Part shown: positions 1 to 12,629 of the stretch, in pieces
Layout: each line of letters begins with the position of its first letter
Numbering within the stretch: the stretch's first letter is position 1
Assembly: GCF_042186555.1 (NCBI RefSeq)
Contig: NC_133324.1
Coordinates: 221,699,145 to 221,763,144, forward strand
Direction of reading: 5' to 3'
From: Aquarana catesbeiana
Taxonomy: Eukaryota > Chordata > Amphibia > Anura > Ranidae
DNA length: 64,000 nucleotides
The notes under the pieces: generated by a model
What the model saw: the letters and a program-made list of their open reading frames with translations, nothing else
Databases searched by the model: none
What the model was told of the DNA's origin: nothing
Made by a program: the position numbers and the translations under genes

Positions 1-1185
1 CCGGTGGGCCGACCCACCACCGTCAGAACGAAGGTGAAGAACCAAACCGAGCAACCCTGAAAACTACTGCCTCCAGTAACTTGACAATGAAAGCACGACT
101 GCCTGCTGAAGCCAAGATACTACATGCGAAAGACTCTGACAAGATAGTGATGAGGCCGCGTGCAGGCCTGAAACATTCCCCCAACAGGGGCTGTCTGAAG
201 ACCGGGGATGGTAGATTCCAACACCGCCCCTGACAAGAAACACTCCTTGGCTCAGACATATTGAACCAGAAAGCTTGATAAGACCGGTGGAGTAAGGGGA
301 TGCCAACCTTGCCTGCAGGAATGTAGGAGGAGCAGGAGCTGGGGGTGCGCTGACACCCCTCCTCTGACCGAGCAAGCTTCAATTACCTCCATCCTGTCTT
401 GCAACCCTAACAGGCCGTGGAGAGCATATTTTAGCCCACATGAATCTGAGTTAAGAATAATGCCCAGAACATGTTCCATGCTGGTGGATGGGAGTAGCTG
501 GGATGGAATTGGAAACAACAACCCAAATCGTTTTGCCCTCCCGGCTGTGGCCAGGAAAGGAGAACCCCCCATGACAAGCTCCGCTGTGTGCTTAAGTATG
601 GACCAACTCCTGAATGATGAAGTGCTACCAGCTCTAAACCCCCACGTGGGGTTGAAGGGATGAACGTGAATTATTTGCTTCCAAACGTGCGGCATGCCCA
701 AACCCAAGGAAACACAGACTAAAGAAAAATTACAACAGACAACCAGACATGAGAACAACACCCCTCGGTGCCTACCCAAGTATGAGGACATAAGCAGTGA
801 TGACAAGACCACAGAGCGTGAATGAACCTGATGATGACCCCCATTCTAGTGTATGTAGTAATTGAGCCCGAGTAACCTGCAGCGCAAAGACAGGTAATTA
901 AAACTGAATACTCAGGGATAGTGTACCCACAGACCATGGTGGGTAGTCGTACAGGTGTAATGAACGTGCATCATATGAAATATGGTATACGGGCGAGAAG
1001 ATTGTGGTCAACAATCATTTAAAAACAAAACCTCAGCCCGTATGGATCTGTAGACATGACAATTCCTGAGATGTGAGCACTAGCTAACTGAACCCAGGTA
1101 CACAAAGAAACTTGAACGAAAGGTACAATGAGACATGGAAACAAATGAAGATGAAATGGCTACCGGTGTATGCCGTAACTGCATA
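1..1185. other. Unrecognised sequence, likely an old repeat
   Basis: There is no credible coding region; the open frames are short and have no family resemblance. The base composition and lack of structure suggest downstream intron or old transposon sequence, but no ends or target duplications were found. I cannot name it. Confidence 0.3.
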
Positions 1186-1187
1186 GC

Positions 1188-1838
1188 ACCGACATGCTAC
1201 GACAGAAACACGCTACGACAGAAACAAGCTACGAGAGAAACATGCTACGACAGCACCGCTATGACAGAACCTTCTATGACAGAACCCTCTAATGACAAAG
1301 CCCGTTAATGACAGAACAAGCTAATGACACAACCGTTATGACAGAAAGGCGCTAATGACAGAACCGCTAATGAAACACGCTATGAGAGAAACATGCTACG
1401 ACAGCACCGCTATGACAGAACCCGCTAATAACAGAACTCGCTAATGAAAGAACAAGCTAATGACAGAACCGTTATGATAGAAACACGCTAATGACAGAAC
1501 ACGCTAATGACAGAACACGCTAATGACAGAACATGCTAATGACAGAACCGCTATGACAGAACACGCTACTGGCAGAACACACTACTGACATAACCGCTAT
1601 GACAGAACTGCTATGACAGAACATGCTAATGACAGAACTGCTATGAAAGAACACGCTACTGGCAGAACACGCTACTGACAGAACCGCTATGACAGAACCG
1701 CTATGACAGAACCGCTATGACAGAACACACTACTGGCAGAACCATTATGACAGAAACACGTTAATGAGAGCGCTATGACAGAAACACGCTAATGACAGAA
1801 CCGCTATGACAGATAACGCTGTGACAGAAACAATGTGA
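1188..1838. repeat. 16-17 bp minisatellite (GCTAATGACAGAACAC type)
   Basis: About 650 bp consist of imperfect tandem copies of a 16-17 bp unit, typified by ACGCTAATGACAGAAC. Variants include CGCTATGACAGAACC and CGCTACTGGCAGAACA. Homogeneity is highest near 1490-1560 and drops toward both edges. No open frame runs through it. Confidence 0.85.
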
Positions 1839-2154
1839 GGCATGAATCATGAAATGACAATGTAAGTGGAGCTACTCCACCAATAAGCCCCCCACTTGCT
1901 GGTCTGCACCTCCCTCCCCTTGATTTGTGACCCCAAGGTAGCTTGGACTATCAAGTAAGTCTCAGCTGGCTTGCTCTCCCGTCTCTCAGGGCCATGCTAG
2001 GACAGATCAAGCCAAAACATGTCCTCACTAGGATTTACTGAGAATCTGATAGGATGGAGTCTTTGAACAATTAAATGAAATTGGAATGGCATTCTCTGCT
2101 GTTCTGCAAGCAGCTTCCCTCCCTCCCTTCAGGACTAAAACAGCTAATCAATGC

Positions 2155-2445
2155 GGGCCCCCCCATTGATGCCCGGCGTGAGCACCGGGAGTAAGCAGGC
2201 AGGTGGACGCCCCCCCATGCAGCCTGGCAAGCAGGAGGAGTGAGCGAGAGGAGTGAGCGCCCCCCCCATGCTGCCAAGTGGGCGGCCCTCCCTACGATGA
2301 TGCCGGCATGACCCAGGGAGAGGTGAGCGAGTGAGTGAGTGGCCCCCTCCCAAATGAAGCCCGGCGTGAGCCCGAGAGAAGTGGCTGCGGACGGGCAGCC
2401 CCCCACAATGAAGCCCGGCATGAGCACCCAGAGAAGAACCGCCAC
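2155..2445. repeat. Irregular GC-rich tandem repeat, about 70-80 bp unit
   Basis: The phrase ATG(AAG)CCCGGCRTGAGC, followed by GAG-rich spacer and a C-run, recurs at about 2165, 2295, 2355 and 2408. Copies are strongly diverged. Open frames on both strands here follow the repeat and resemble nothing. Confidence 0.5.
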
Positions 2446-2669
2446 GACTCCTGCAGCCGACCGCCGCTCTGTGAAGAAACTGGAAGTGACGCGACCACCC
2501 GGAAATGCGTCGGCTGTAACCATGAAGACGAGCCGACGCATGATCAGACAGAGGACGCATGGTCAGACAGAGGATCAGACAGAGGGATATATACCCCTCA
2601 GACTCCTCCTACAAATACAGGCTGGCCTTCGGCCAGCCTTCTCACACACACACATAATATATATACACA

Positions 2670-4192
2670 CACATCTCACAAAACAAAAGTGAGTACACCC
2701 CTCACATTTTTGTAGCTATTTTATTATATCTTTTCATTTGACAACACTGAAGTAATTACACTTTTCTACAATGTAAATTAGTGAGTGTACAGCTTGTATA
2801 ACAGTGTAAATTTGCTGTCCCCTCGATATAACTGAACACAAAGCCATTAATGGCAACAAAAGTGAGTACACCCCTAAGTGAAATTGTCCAAATTGGGCCC
2901 AAAGTGTCAATATTTTGTGTGGCCACCATTATTTCACAGTTGGCCACTGGAGTCCTCTTCCACTCCTCCATGACGACATCAGGAAGCTGGTGGATGATAG
3001 AGACCTTGCGCTCCTCCACCTTTCGTTTGAGGATGCCCCACAGATACTCAATAAGGTTTAGGTCTGGAGACATGCTTGGCCAATCTATCACCTTTACCCT
3101 CAGCAAGGCAGTGGTCGTCTTGGAGGTGTATTGAGGGGATCATGCCCTGCTTCAGTATGTCACAGTACACACTGGCATTCAGGGTTCCCTTAATGAACTG
3201 TAGCTCCTCAGTGCCGACAACACTCATGCAGCCCCAGACCATGACACACCCCACCACCATGCTTGACTGTAGGAAAGACACACTTGTCTTTGTACTCCTC
3301 ACCTGGTTGCCGCCACACACGCTTGACACCATCTGAACCAAAAAAGTTTATCTTGGTCTCATCAGACCACGGGACATGGTTCCAGTAATCCATGTCCTTA
3401 GTCTGCTTGTCTTCAGCAAACTGTTTGCCATCTTTCTTGTGCATCATCTTTAGAAGAGGCTTCCTTCTGGGACAACAGGCATGCAGACCAATTTGATGCA
3501 GTGTGTGGCGTATGGTCTGAGCACTGACAGGCTGACCCTCCACCCCTTCAACCTCTGCAGCAATGCTGGCAGCAATCATACGTCTATTTGTAAAGACAAC
3601 CTCTGGATATGATGCTGAGCACGTGCACTCAACTACTTTAGTCGACCATGGCGAGGCCTGTTCTGAGTGGAACCTGTCCTGTTAAACCACTGTATGGTCT
3701 TGGTCACCAAGCTGCAGCTCAGTTTCAGGGTCTTGGCAATCTTCTTATAACCTAGGCCATCTTTATATAGAGCAACAATTCTTTTTTTCAGATCCTCAGA
3801 GAGTTCTTTGCCATGAGGTGCCATGTTGAACTTCCAGTGACCAGTATGAGAGAGTGAGAGCGATAACACCAAATTTAACACACCTGCTCCCCATTCACAC
3901 CTGAGACCTTGTAACACTAACAAGTCACATGACACTGGGGGAGGGAAAATGGCTAACTGGGCCCAATTTAGACATTTTCACTTAGGGGTGTACTCACTTT
4001 TGTTACCAGCGGTTAGACATTAATGGCTGTGTTGAGTTATTTTGAGGGGACAGCAAATTTAAACTGCTATACAAGCTGTACACTCACTACTTTACATTGT
4101 AGCAAAGTTTAATTTCTTCAGTGTTACATGAAAATATATAATAAAATATTTTCAAAAATGTGAGGGGGTGTACTCACTTTTGTGAGATACGG
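2670..4192 (-). mobile_element. Tc1-like DNA transposon, copy A
   Basis: A full-length but decayed Tc1/mariner element. Both ends carry about 220-bp inverted repeats that each contain two direct copies of the AAAGTGAGTACACCCCT motif, the IR/DR arrangement of vertebrate Tc1 elements. The right end is GATACGG before TA; the left end lies in a CA/TA microsatellite and is approximate. A second, better-preserved copy of the same subfamily is at 54520-56220. Confidence 0.9.
2905..3824 (-). pseudogene. Tc1 transposase, copy A (frameshifted)
   Basis: The reading begins at the ATG at 3824 (MAPHGKELSED, the first helix-turn-helix) and passes through three frames. It is preserved for the second helix-turn-helix, WSDETKINFFGSDG with the first catalytic Asp, and SPDLNLIEYLWGIL with the final Glu of DD34E. 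The segment that should hold the second Asp (NDPKHT) is missing near 3110-3130. At least three frameshifts and that deletion make it inactive. Confidence 0.9.
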
Positions 4193-4952
4193 TATATATA
4201 TTTTGTGTGGGAGGACTAATTATTTTATTACCATGAGGTGGGCGGTCTCCTCTGAGATCACTGGCTCACAATCAGTGCTCTTAGCCAATAGCTGAGAGCG
4301 CTGACCAGAGTGTTTTAGCAGGGGGGCCATCCTTCTGTCAGAACACAACAGCTTAGCGACTCCGACCGGAGCTGTCACTGGGTTGAATGGAAAAACTATT
4401 AGTGTGTACCAGGCTTTACTCTACAAAGGCAGTCCGATTAATATTAACATTTTGCTTTTTACCAATTGTGGACTTTATTATGTGCAAGAAAATAATCCAT
4501 TCATTCAGTGAATTCAGTTGCTGATTTTGCCATTACTGCCTCATATTGCAGTTCTTTCCACAGTTTAAATCACATACAAACCGTAGTCCTAAATGCACCA
4601 TATTTGTTCACTACATGTGCAGGTTCTCATTCCTGCCTACTGGTACTGTATAGTGCTTTTGCCCTACTGTTACTTTTTTGTATTGTACATCTACCATGCA
4701 CATCTGAGTAATGGAAAACTGTGCTCTCCCTATGTGGCTGAATTTTTTATCTTGGCATTATAATATTGCTTATTAGGGTGGCTAACTGATATGTAGATAG
4801 CCACTACTGGAAGAGTCTACAGTACTGATTATGTATACATATTTAAAATATATTAAAAAACAAAATAACTCAGAAATTTGCTAATTGAATGCAATATGTA
4901 AATATGCTATATGTCTCTTCTTTACAAAAAATTAGGTAAATGATTATTCTAC

Positions 4953-5051
4953 CTGCATAACGTATACTCTTTCCAAACATGGCTGTCCATAGATATGGAA
5001 TAGTGTTGATTTCAGTGCCTTGCGCCAGCATGTTCAGTGCTGCTATGCGAC
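4953..5051 (-). CDS. aifm3: AIFM3-like exon, last one visible
   Basis: A 99-bp exon (2+96+1 nt) between CATAG and GTAGAA. It encodes RIAALNMLAQGTEINTIPYL followed by WTAMFGKSIRYA. Family members continue with a Gly-rich C-terminal domain; no exon encoding it was found in 1-4952, so the gene extends past the left edge. The GTAGAA donor is weaker than the others but still GT. Confidence 0.92.
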
Positions 5052-5412
5052 CTATGTCCCCAAAAAATTGTTTTGCAAGGAAAGGAATAAAAAATATAAT
5101 TAATAAATCAAGTAATAGTCATATTCTCATAAATGATTGCATTATTTATACAGGAGCCTAACTATAGTATACTTAAAGAGGTTGATTTACTAAAACTGGA
5201 GAGTATAAAATCTGGTTCAGCCCTGCATAGAAACCAATTTGCTTCCAGGTTTTTTTGTCAAAGCTTAATTGAACAAGCTGAAGTTAGAAGCCGATTAGCT
5301 ACTATGTACTGCTGCTCCAGATTTTGCACTCACTAGTTTTAGTAAAACAACAACAACCCCAAAGGGTTAGTTTGCCTTTACCAAAAAACTGTTTCATGAG
5401 GTATGTAAATAG

Positions 5413-5908
5413 CCTACACCCAGTGGCGGCAGGTCAGTTTCACCTGGCAGCTACAGCACTTACCGCGGGCTTCCCTCTGGGCGACCGGCTTCTATAGCTT
5501 CCCTCTGGGCGACAGACGGGTGGCCTGCTAGCTTCCCCTGCGTCTCCTCTCCTCGCATCTACTTCCTCCTCCTCCCGGCGGCCAGCGTAGCTTCTCCTTT
5601 GAGCCAATCAGGAAATTGGTTTCAAGACCCATTCCTGATTGGCAGAATCAGTGTGAAAATAGCGAATATTCATTCGCTATTGTAACACAACTGGGTGGGC
5701 ACGGAGCTCAGTGCTTTGCACCCACGAGCCCACCCTATTTTGAAGCCTATTAGAGCCTATGGCTCTAATCATGTGCTTCAATGGAAAACACCCCACCCCA
5801 TTGGAATCCATAGTCCAGCGTCCCTGTTTGTAGATAAGGGGGCCAGACGCATGGATAGGGGGAGCGGCGCTGTGTGCTCCCTATGGACTGGCCACCATTG
5901 CCTACACC
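5413..5908. mobile_element. hAT-type MITE with 8-bp target duplication
   Basis: The element body is 5421-5900. It starts CAGTGGCGGC and ends GCCACCATTG, imperfect inverted termini. CCTACACC flanks it exactly on both sides (5413-5420 and 5901-5908). An 8-bp duplication with CAGTGGCG-type ends is diagnostic of hAT elements. The interior, including GAATATTCATTCGCTATTGT, is shared with the copy at 10760-11332. It has no coding capacity. Confidence 0.9.
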
Positions 5909-6399
5909 TATAGCAAGGGTATTATTCAACTTTAGGTAAATATGCAAAGTTGTTTTTTTTGCCCACAGACCCCCCCTTGTCTGTAAAGGCAGTTTTTTGG
6001 TGAGGTGAACTTACCCTTTAACCTTCTAACTATATCTACCAGGTTCCACCTTATAAACAATCCCATCACTGAATACTGGGCCACTAGAAAAAGAAAAGGA
6101 AGGACAAGGTATAATAGACAGGAAGATAGTGGAACAGGACATGTCTTCAAAAAAACTAACTACATCATTAGGGAAAAACTGTGAAATGTATGTAGGAGGC
6201 AATAAATGTATTTTATCTAAAGTAATATAAAGAGTTGTCTAAAGGAAACCTACTGTGGAAGTATGGGGGCCTGCACTTCTGGGAAAACTAGTTCTCTCAC
6301 TCTCATGCTGATACAATGGCTTCTTTACTTGTTTTCTATATATTACAAACCTGGAATAAGTGCACAGCTCAGGAGTTCTGACTTACATACTGACTTAGT

Positions 6400-6745
6400 C
6401 CTAGTTCACACTGGTGCAATGCGGAAAACCCTGCGATTTGGTGTCGGTTCCCGCATCGATCCTGAATTGCACACTGGTTCACACTGACATCTGCGAACCG
6501 CTGAGGGTGTCAATGTTAAGTTAATGACACCGCCAGATCAGTTCGCAGATCGCAGTGTGAACTGTCAAATGGTGCAGGAATCAGATTGCATAGGTGTGAA
6601 CACCCATGCAATCCGATTGCAGTGCGGACCAAAAAAAGGGTCCTGTACCATTTTGGTGCGAATGCGATTTGAGCCATACATTTTGTATGGCTGAATTCAC
6701 ATCGCACAGACATCGCATGTGATCTGCACAGCAATGTAATTATTT
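6400..6745. mobile_element. MITE fragment of the GTTCACACTG family
   Basis: It begins CTAGTTCACACTGGTGCAAT and is rich in GCGATT/AATCGC motifs on both strands, as in the elements at 8844-10280 and 24173-24480. The right terminus is not clear, so limits are approximate. No target duplication was found. Confidence 0.5.
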
Positions 6746-6975
6746 ATATAGTCAGCAGAAACACTCTAATCATTTTCCCAGCAGCTCAGCTCATCCCGCT
6801 TCCCCACTTCCAACAGTGATATGGAAACTTTCTAATATCCATAGTAAACACCAAAATGGTGACTACAGTGCTTCTGTTGTGAACTTTGATGAATTGCTGT
6901 ACAGTGACTGAACCTACAAAGGTGAGTAGGGGCTTGTGTTCAAGCTCATATTTACTGGCCACATGTTCACTGTAA

Positions 6976-7391
6976 AGGTTAAGTGTATTTTAATACAAAG
7001 TGCACTTATCCTTTTTCCTCAGGCCCTTACCTAAACAATCAACTCTCTCCCTCCAAAGATACTTAGCTAGGCTTACCTACGACGGCCTCCTATGATTAAT
7101 TACATTTTGGCTACGTCTGCAATATTACAGCCCCATAGACTTCCATGGGGCTATCTCTCACCAGCTCCCTACTTCTCTGGCCTTGGGACACAGCCCCATA
7201 GAAGTCTATGGAACTGTAATGCGTAATTGTGTCCAGGAAAGTGAGACTTGCTGTGCTGGATGTAAACAATCCCGGAGGCCATAGCAGTTGGATCAACATA
7301 AGTATGCATCTATGGGGGGGTTGGTGTTATTTAGGTCAGAGCATAAGGGCAAAAAGGATAATAGCTCTTTGACTTAAAGTGCACTTATCCT
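6976..7391. mobile_element. MITE with TTAA-type ends
   Basis: The left end AGGTTAAGTGTATTTTAATA pairs imperfectly with the inverted right end AGGATAAGTGCACTTTAA. TTAA is present at 7392-7395, with a degenerate GTAA on the left. Internally there is a short hairpin around CCCCATAGACTTCCATGGGG. TTAA target sites point to a Kolobok or piggyBac-type source. Confidence 0.55.
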
Positions 7392-7872
7392 TTAAGGTTA
7401 AGTAGAACACCGATTTTAAACAAGACTAATGGTTTTCAAGTACATAAGATATTTTGTCACGTAACAGTGTTGCATTTTTTGAAGGGTATCAGTTCTTGAG
7501 GTCATGGGATAGGTAGTAATAGTTAGACACATTCAGTGGGATTTGGTATGTAATGTTGCAGGCTTTTCATTACTCATCCAAGCAGATTTTTCAGAACTGA
7601 AGAAGCTTGCTTGGATAAGTATTAAAACATCTTCAACATGGCAGAACATGTCTAGTTGAATGTTGAACATGTCCACTTGAACATGTCTAACTACTACTAC
7701 CTGTGCATTTGTTTTCCCTTTCCTTTGGCTTATGTACAATAAGTATTATGCAGACAGATAACAATAAAATATGTTATGCTGTGTTCATTAAACATTTCAA
7801 TGATAATTCATTTTGCATTTATAACATCATGGAGCATTGTAGTTGGTGTAATTTTTCTTATCCCAATGTTAC

Positions 7873-7990
7873 CTTGCATATGTGCCATCTGCCAGTGAGG
7901 TACATTGACTTTCTTGTTATTGCGAAAAGCTAATGGGAAAGTCACAACATCCCCTGCAGCAAAGACACCAGGAATGTTTGTCTGCATCAT
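7873..7990 (-). CDS. aifm3: AIFM3-like exon with the second FAD-binding motif
   Basis: A 118-bp exon (117+1 nt) between CTCAG and GTAAC. It encodes MMQTNIPGVFAAGDVVTFPL followed by AFRNNKKVNVPHWQMAHMQ. VFAAGD is the conserved ATG/GD motif whose Asp contacts the flavin ribityl chain in this enzyme class, and PHWQMAH is characteristic of AIFM3-type proteins. The preceding intron (about 15.9 kb) contains the giant foldback element and the hAT transposase remnant. Confidence 0.94.
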
Positions 7991-8843
7991 CTGAGAAAAG
8001 TAATGATTGTTGTATTTATTGAATTAGCATGATTTTTACAGGTACATATGCTTGACTGTTTCATGATACACCAGAATACATAACAAAATATTAGCTCAAT
8101 GCCTCTTTATCTTGCAGTGTCAACATTATTAGATATACCAAAGTGTTACTGTTTTGACTTTTGAGCAACCATAGTAATTTGTGGTATACGTTCAACAAGA
8201 TGTTGGAATGTTCCTTGGGATTTTGGTCCCCATTGACTTTATAGTTCCAACAGATTTGTTGACTACATTCATGCTACAAACCTCTGGTTGCATCTCACCC
8301 TGTGGAGCACCTCAATTTCTGACCCTACAATCTGCATGCCACAGAAGAAAGCTTAAATCTTCAGAAGAGGCAACATTTTTCTAATCTGGCATGTTCTCCT
8401 GTGCATCATTTACTTTAAATTCTAGAGACTATAGCCCATAATAGTCGTAATAGGTCAGCATTTTCTGAAATGCTGCATCATAAACAGCATCACCATTCTT
8501 TTTACAGTCACGACTTATGGTTATTATTACTTTGTGACCTTGGTTTTGTTTGCACCTGTCTCAGTTCTATCTTGTCTTTGGTTCGTGCCTTATCACACCA
8601 CTTTTTCCTTCTGTTTTTCTCCCAGTTTGGTTACCTGTTGTGTCTGTTATCCTTTTATGAACCATATCTACTTTTTTTGCTAATGTCTGTCTGTTTATTC
8701 TAATTCAGTAGCTCTCAGTTTTGTGTCTGTTCAAGCCTGCTTCTCCTTGTTAACCTTCTATGTTCCCTGCTTGCTTCACCTAAAATAGACCCAACTCCCA
8801 ATTCTGTTCCTATCAGTTTCTCCTGGCTAGTCTTTGTTTCAGC

Positions 8844-10280
8844 CCAGGTTCACACTGCTGCGGGATTGAAATTGTGCGCATTGAGCTGAACTCGCACGAT
8901 TTCATTCCCGCGTGTCAGTCTGATAGAAACTACTTTTAGGAATCAAAAATGTATAGTTATTCCTGCGCTATCATGTGTTGAGAGAGGGAAGAGCTAGTGG
9001 AAAGGCTGCCTACACCGAATAGGGTACACCCTACCCTTATATGTAAGTGGCAAACAGATTAACACGTGGTGTGGCGCTCATCCATTAAGGACATAGTAAA
9101 TAAAGTGCATCAGCATCAATGACTATAAAACCAAAAGTGACAGTGCTATGCAGTAATGCAATGACTATAAAACCAAAAGTAACAGTGCTATGCAGTAATG
9201 CAATAACATAAATAATACACAATATCAAAAAGTAACAGTGCTCACGGTATCATGCTAAAATTGATAAGTAGCTATGGCTGTGATACAGCATAAAGGTGAA
9301 CCACACACATGTGCAAACTAATGGTGAATCCGAAAAAACAGCCGCAATACATAGGTGAAACAAAAAAAAGGGAAACTGAATCTTGGGCTGGGCTGGTAAA
9401 GTCATGCAAAGTAAATGTACATGCCAGACGACAAGCATCAAATGAACAAAGTGACTAGTGCAAAACAAAATATATAAAAAATATAATGAGACAGATGAAA
9501 AAATAAAAAATGTCCAAAATTAAGTGCACATATAGCAACCTTCTTAAAAGGGTGAGGTGACTGGAACAGGTATATAGTGATGTTTCTTCTCCGTGCAACA
9601 CACCACACACTTGTAAGTAATGGCCCCTTACCTTCGGGTAATAGGGCAACAGCATCAATCAATAGTGGGAATAGCAGCGCTTCCTCCTGGTGCAGGGGCT
9701 AGATGCTTCAAGGTGGTGGGATACCAACATCAAACCAAAAAATAGGGGCGACAACCTTTATTCTATGACTGGCAGCCTCATACAGGAACTCGGTCCCTCC
9801 ACGGGTATAGGGGGGTCCCCAGCGGGAAAAGGATAAAAAAGGAAGGTCCCAAATAGAGTAGTATTGTTGGTAACAAGCTGGGTTTATTTGCATAAAAAGT
9901 ACTCACATAAAAACAGGTGTAACGGTTCCTTAACACAGACGAGCGGCGAGCTCGTATCATCAATCAGCATAGAGTGCCTATCCCGTCCCTACGCGTGACG
10001 TCACGGGTCACGTGACTTCATCAGGGGATCATTACTTCACTTTTTGATATTGTGTATTATTTATGTTATTGCATTACTGCATAGCACTGTCACTTTTGGT
10101 TTTATAGTCATTGATGCTGATGCACTTTATTTATTTATTGTCCTTAATGGATGAGCGCTACACCACATGTTAATCTGTTTGCTACTTTTTGGAATCAGTG
10201 CAGCTTCACTGGCCGCCGATTTGGCATGCGATTTGACATGTCAAATCGCATTGCAAATCGCATCAATGTGAACCCAGTTT
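8844..10280. mobile_element. GTTCACACTG-family MITE, interrupted
   Basis: The left end CCCAGGTTCACACTGCTGCG and the right end TTGATGCGATTTGC..GTGAACCCAG (inverted) are matching termini of one element. Its interior is split by the insertion at 8946-10182. Joining 8844-8945 to 10183-10280 gives a compact element of about 200 bp rich in AATCGC motifs. Confidence 0.65.
8946..10182. mobile_element. Inserted inverted-repeat element inside a MITE
   Basis: About 140-bp inverted arms occur at roughly 9047-9240 and 10035-10182 (motifs GGCAAACAGATTAACAC and ACTGCATAGCACTGT). The left arm carries an internal tandem duplication of AATGACTATAAAACCAAAAG plus about 25 bp. The insertion is bounded by TACTTTTAGGAATCA and TACTTTTTGGAATCA, an imperfect 15-bp duplication. 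The interior contains ACGTCACGGGTCACGTGACT but no real ORF. I cannot assign the superfamily. Confidence 0.6.
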
Positions 10281-10751
10281 TAGTGTCTGTCTGTCCAACT
10301 CACAATTTACCGTCTTGACATCTCTAGAGGGAGAGGTTTGTCAAGCAGCTAACGTTGGTGGGCACCTGTGTTAGAACCTATGTCAACTGTCTTTTTTTAA
10401 ACCCAAGTGTATTCAAAATAAAGAAAGCACAAAAAATGAGCACAGGGCACATGACTTACTATTAATGCATTGTGTCCCCTGTTCTGCTGGTTCCTGGTTT
10501 CCCAGGGTTCCTACGGACACCCGGGAGCGCCGTGCGATATGCCACTGTCATTGAGACAGCACCACAGCGGTAGTTCACAGAGAGCAGGGGAGGGGGCTGG
10601 ACGGAGTTGGGAGCGCCACTGACTCTCAGACCCCGCAGCTATCTGCTGCCATAACAACGGTATTTAACATTAATGTGGCAAAGTATATCCACGGTGTGAG
10701 GTCCAGAAGTGGTTAAAGCAGAGAAAAGAGAGCCTCCCATTCAACGTGGCT

Positions 10752-11340
10752 GTTAAAGACAGCGGCAGCTGGTGCTCCATCACCCGGGGGGTGGCAGACA
10801 TACTTGACCCCCCATCGCTCCAGCCCTATAGCCTCCATACCCACCCACGGTCACCGGCTCACTTACCCTATGCTGCCCCCCGGACTGACATGTTGAAGGG
10901 TGGCTGCCGGCGGCGGCTTCCCCCTCTGTCTCCTCCGTGTCCTGGCCTCGGTGTCCCCCCTTCATCTTCCATCCAGTGGCGGCTGGTGGGTCGGTCGGGC
11001 TTCCCCTGCATCTCCTCAGCATCATGACAGCCGTGCGTCTCCTCCCCCCTCCTCCTAGGCCAATAGGAGCACTTCTCCTTTCACTTTTCCGGATTGGCCC
11101 AGGAGGAGAATATGTATGACAATAGTGAATATTCATTCGCTATTGTCACACAACTGGGTGGGTTTAGGGCACAGTGCTTTGCGCCCTGAGCCCACACTTT
11201 TTTTAAGCCAATTAGAGCTTCTAATTAGGTGCTTCAATTAAAAAAAAACCCATTGGAATCCATGCTTCCTGTGTCCCGCATGTAAATTAGGGGGGGCGGC
11301 GCCCCTACGCCCTGCATTACGGGTCGCCACTGGTTAAAGA
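10752..11340. mobile_element. hAT-type MITE with 8-bp target duplication, second copy
   Basis: The body is 10760-11332, starting CAGCGGCAGCTGGTG and ending GTCGCCACTG. GTTAAAGA is duplicated exactly at 10752-10759 and 11333-11340. A second internal CAGTGGCGGCTGGTG at about 10974 suggests partial duplication or a nested relative. It shares the GAATATTCATTCGCTATTGT core with 5421-5900. Confidence 0.88.
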
Positions 11341-12104
11341 ACAGTTTGACTAACCAATTTTTTGACTTGTGGTGGTATACCAGACCTGCCTCCATTCCCT
11401 TACATGTATGTATCCATTTTCTTATCTCTGATTGTCGTATTGGTTTATACTAACACATTGGCTGAAAACCCACTCCAACTCATAATTCTCAGATTTTACT
11501 TAGATATTGTTCTATAGACTGTGTCCCTAGCCCTTGTAATAAAAGTATTCGACACTTCACTCAAGCCTCCTCCCCACTCCCGAACCTGACAACTGACTGT
11601 AAGTATAGTGATTTCCAAAAATGTTTCTATTAAAGCAAATTTTCCCTTAATTAATTGTATGCCCCTTATTCATATCAGTTAGGCTGCTATTTTTTGCCTT
11701 AATTAGCCAAAGGCAGTTTTTTTGATTTGTACATTAGTGGCAGTTGGCTCTCATATATCACAGCACATTGGCAAATTAGTATTCAGAGAATCACTTTGGA
11801 AATGCAATCTTTTGAAAGGTTCAGCTGTAAGACAGGCAGTAGTAGTGACTGCAGGAGATATAAATAAGAGAGACAGGGGTTATTTGAAGAATGACTCTTG
11901 CGAGTCAACCTTGTAAGACATTAGCACATCTGTGAGCTATATGAGTATTGGGGATTCTTTTATAATCTAGAGCAAATAGCAGCAGGATTTTCCTGGCATC
12001 CATTATCAGCAGGATCTTCCTGACATCCAGAAGCAGCAGGATTTTCCTGACATCCAGCATTCAGTGAGAGAAACTATTTATTTATTTTACCTTTCATATA
12101 TCTA

Positions 12105-12268
12105 GATTGTAATCTCTTTCTAGATTGTAAGCTCTAACGAGCAGGGCCCTCTGATCCCTCCTGTATTGATTTGTATTGTAAGTGTACTGTCTGCCCCATG
12201 TTGTAAAGCGCTGCGCAAACAGTTGGCGCTATATAAATCCTGTATAATAATAATAATAATAATAATAT
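12105..12268 (+). repeat. Old SINE/LINE 3'-end relic with (TAA)n tail
   Basis: The phrases AGATTGTAAGCTCTAACGAG, TTGTAAAGCGCTGCGC and TGGCGCTATATAAAT are those of a widespread vertebrate interspersed repeat. It ends in a TAA microsatellite at about 12243-12268, as retroposon tails often do. The family name is not certain. Confidence 0.6.
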
Positions 12269-12629
12269 ATATAGTGCATTACTAGTTGTCCATGTGAATT
12301 TTTTTTTTACTATTCCTTATTCATGGAAAAATTCCTTACAAAATATATCTATAGAAGAGTTTATGTGCCTTTCTATGTTGCAAATAATCTCATAATAATA
12401 CAGAATTTTTATGTTTTTGAAAAGTTTTTTTTTTAATGCACTCTGAAACTGAAAGTTACAAATGGTGCCTGCATACACACATATACAGTGATGTGTCTTG
12501 TAGCTTTCCCAGATGTTTCCCAGCTGCTTTGTAGGCACAGTGCAGGACCTGGATTCTGTACAACCTGTTTTCTTTAGCTCTACATGCTTCAAAGCCCAGA
12601 GGTCATAGGATTTTTACATCTCCCTCTTA

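Noticed and set aside
1188..1838. Possible CRISPR-like spaced repeats
   Set aside because: The units are contiguous and imperfect without unique spacers, in a eukaryotic intron; it is a minisatellite.
2071..2560. Overlapping minus-strand frames of 138-156 codons
   Set aside because: They lie over GC-rich tandem repeats and show no conserved domain.
1..4952. Missing C-terminal exons of the AIFM3-like gene
   Set aside because: I looked for the conserved Gly-rich region that follows SIRYAG on the minus strand and found no candidate with a suitable acceptor.
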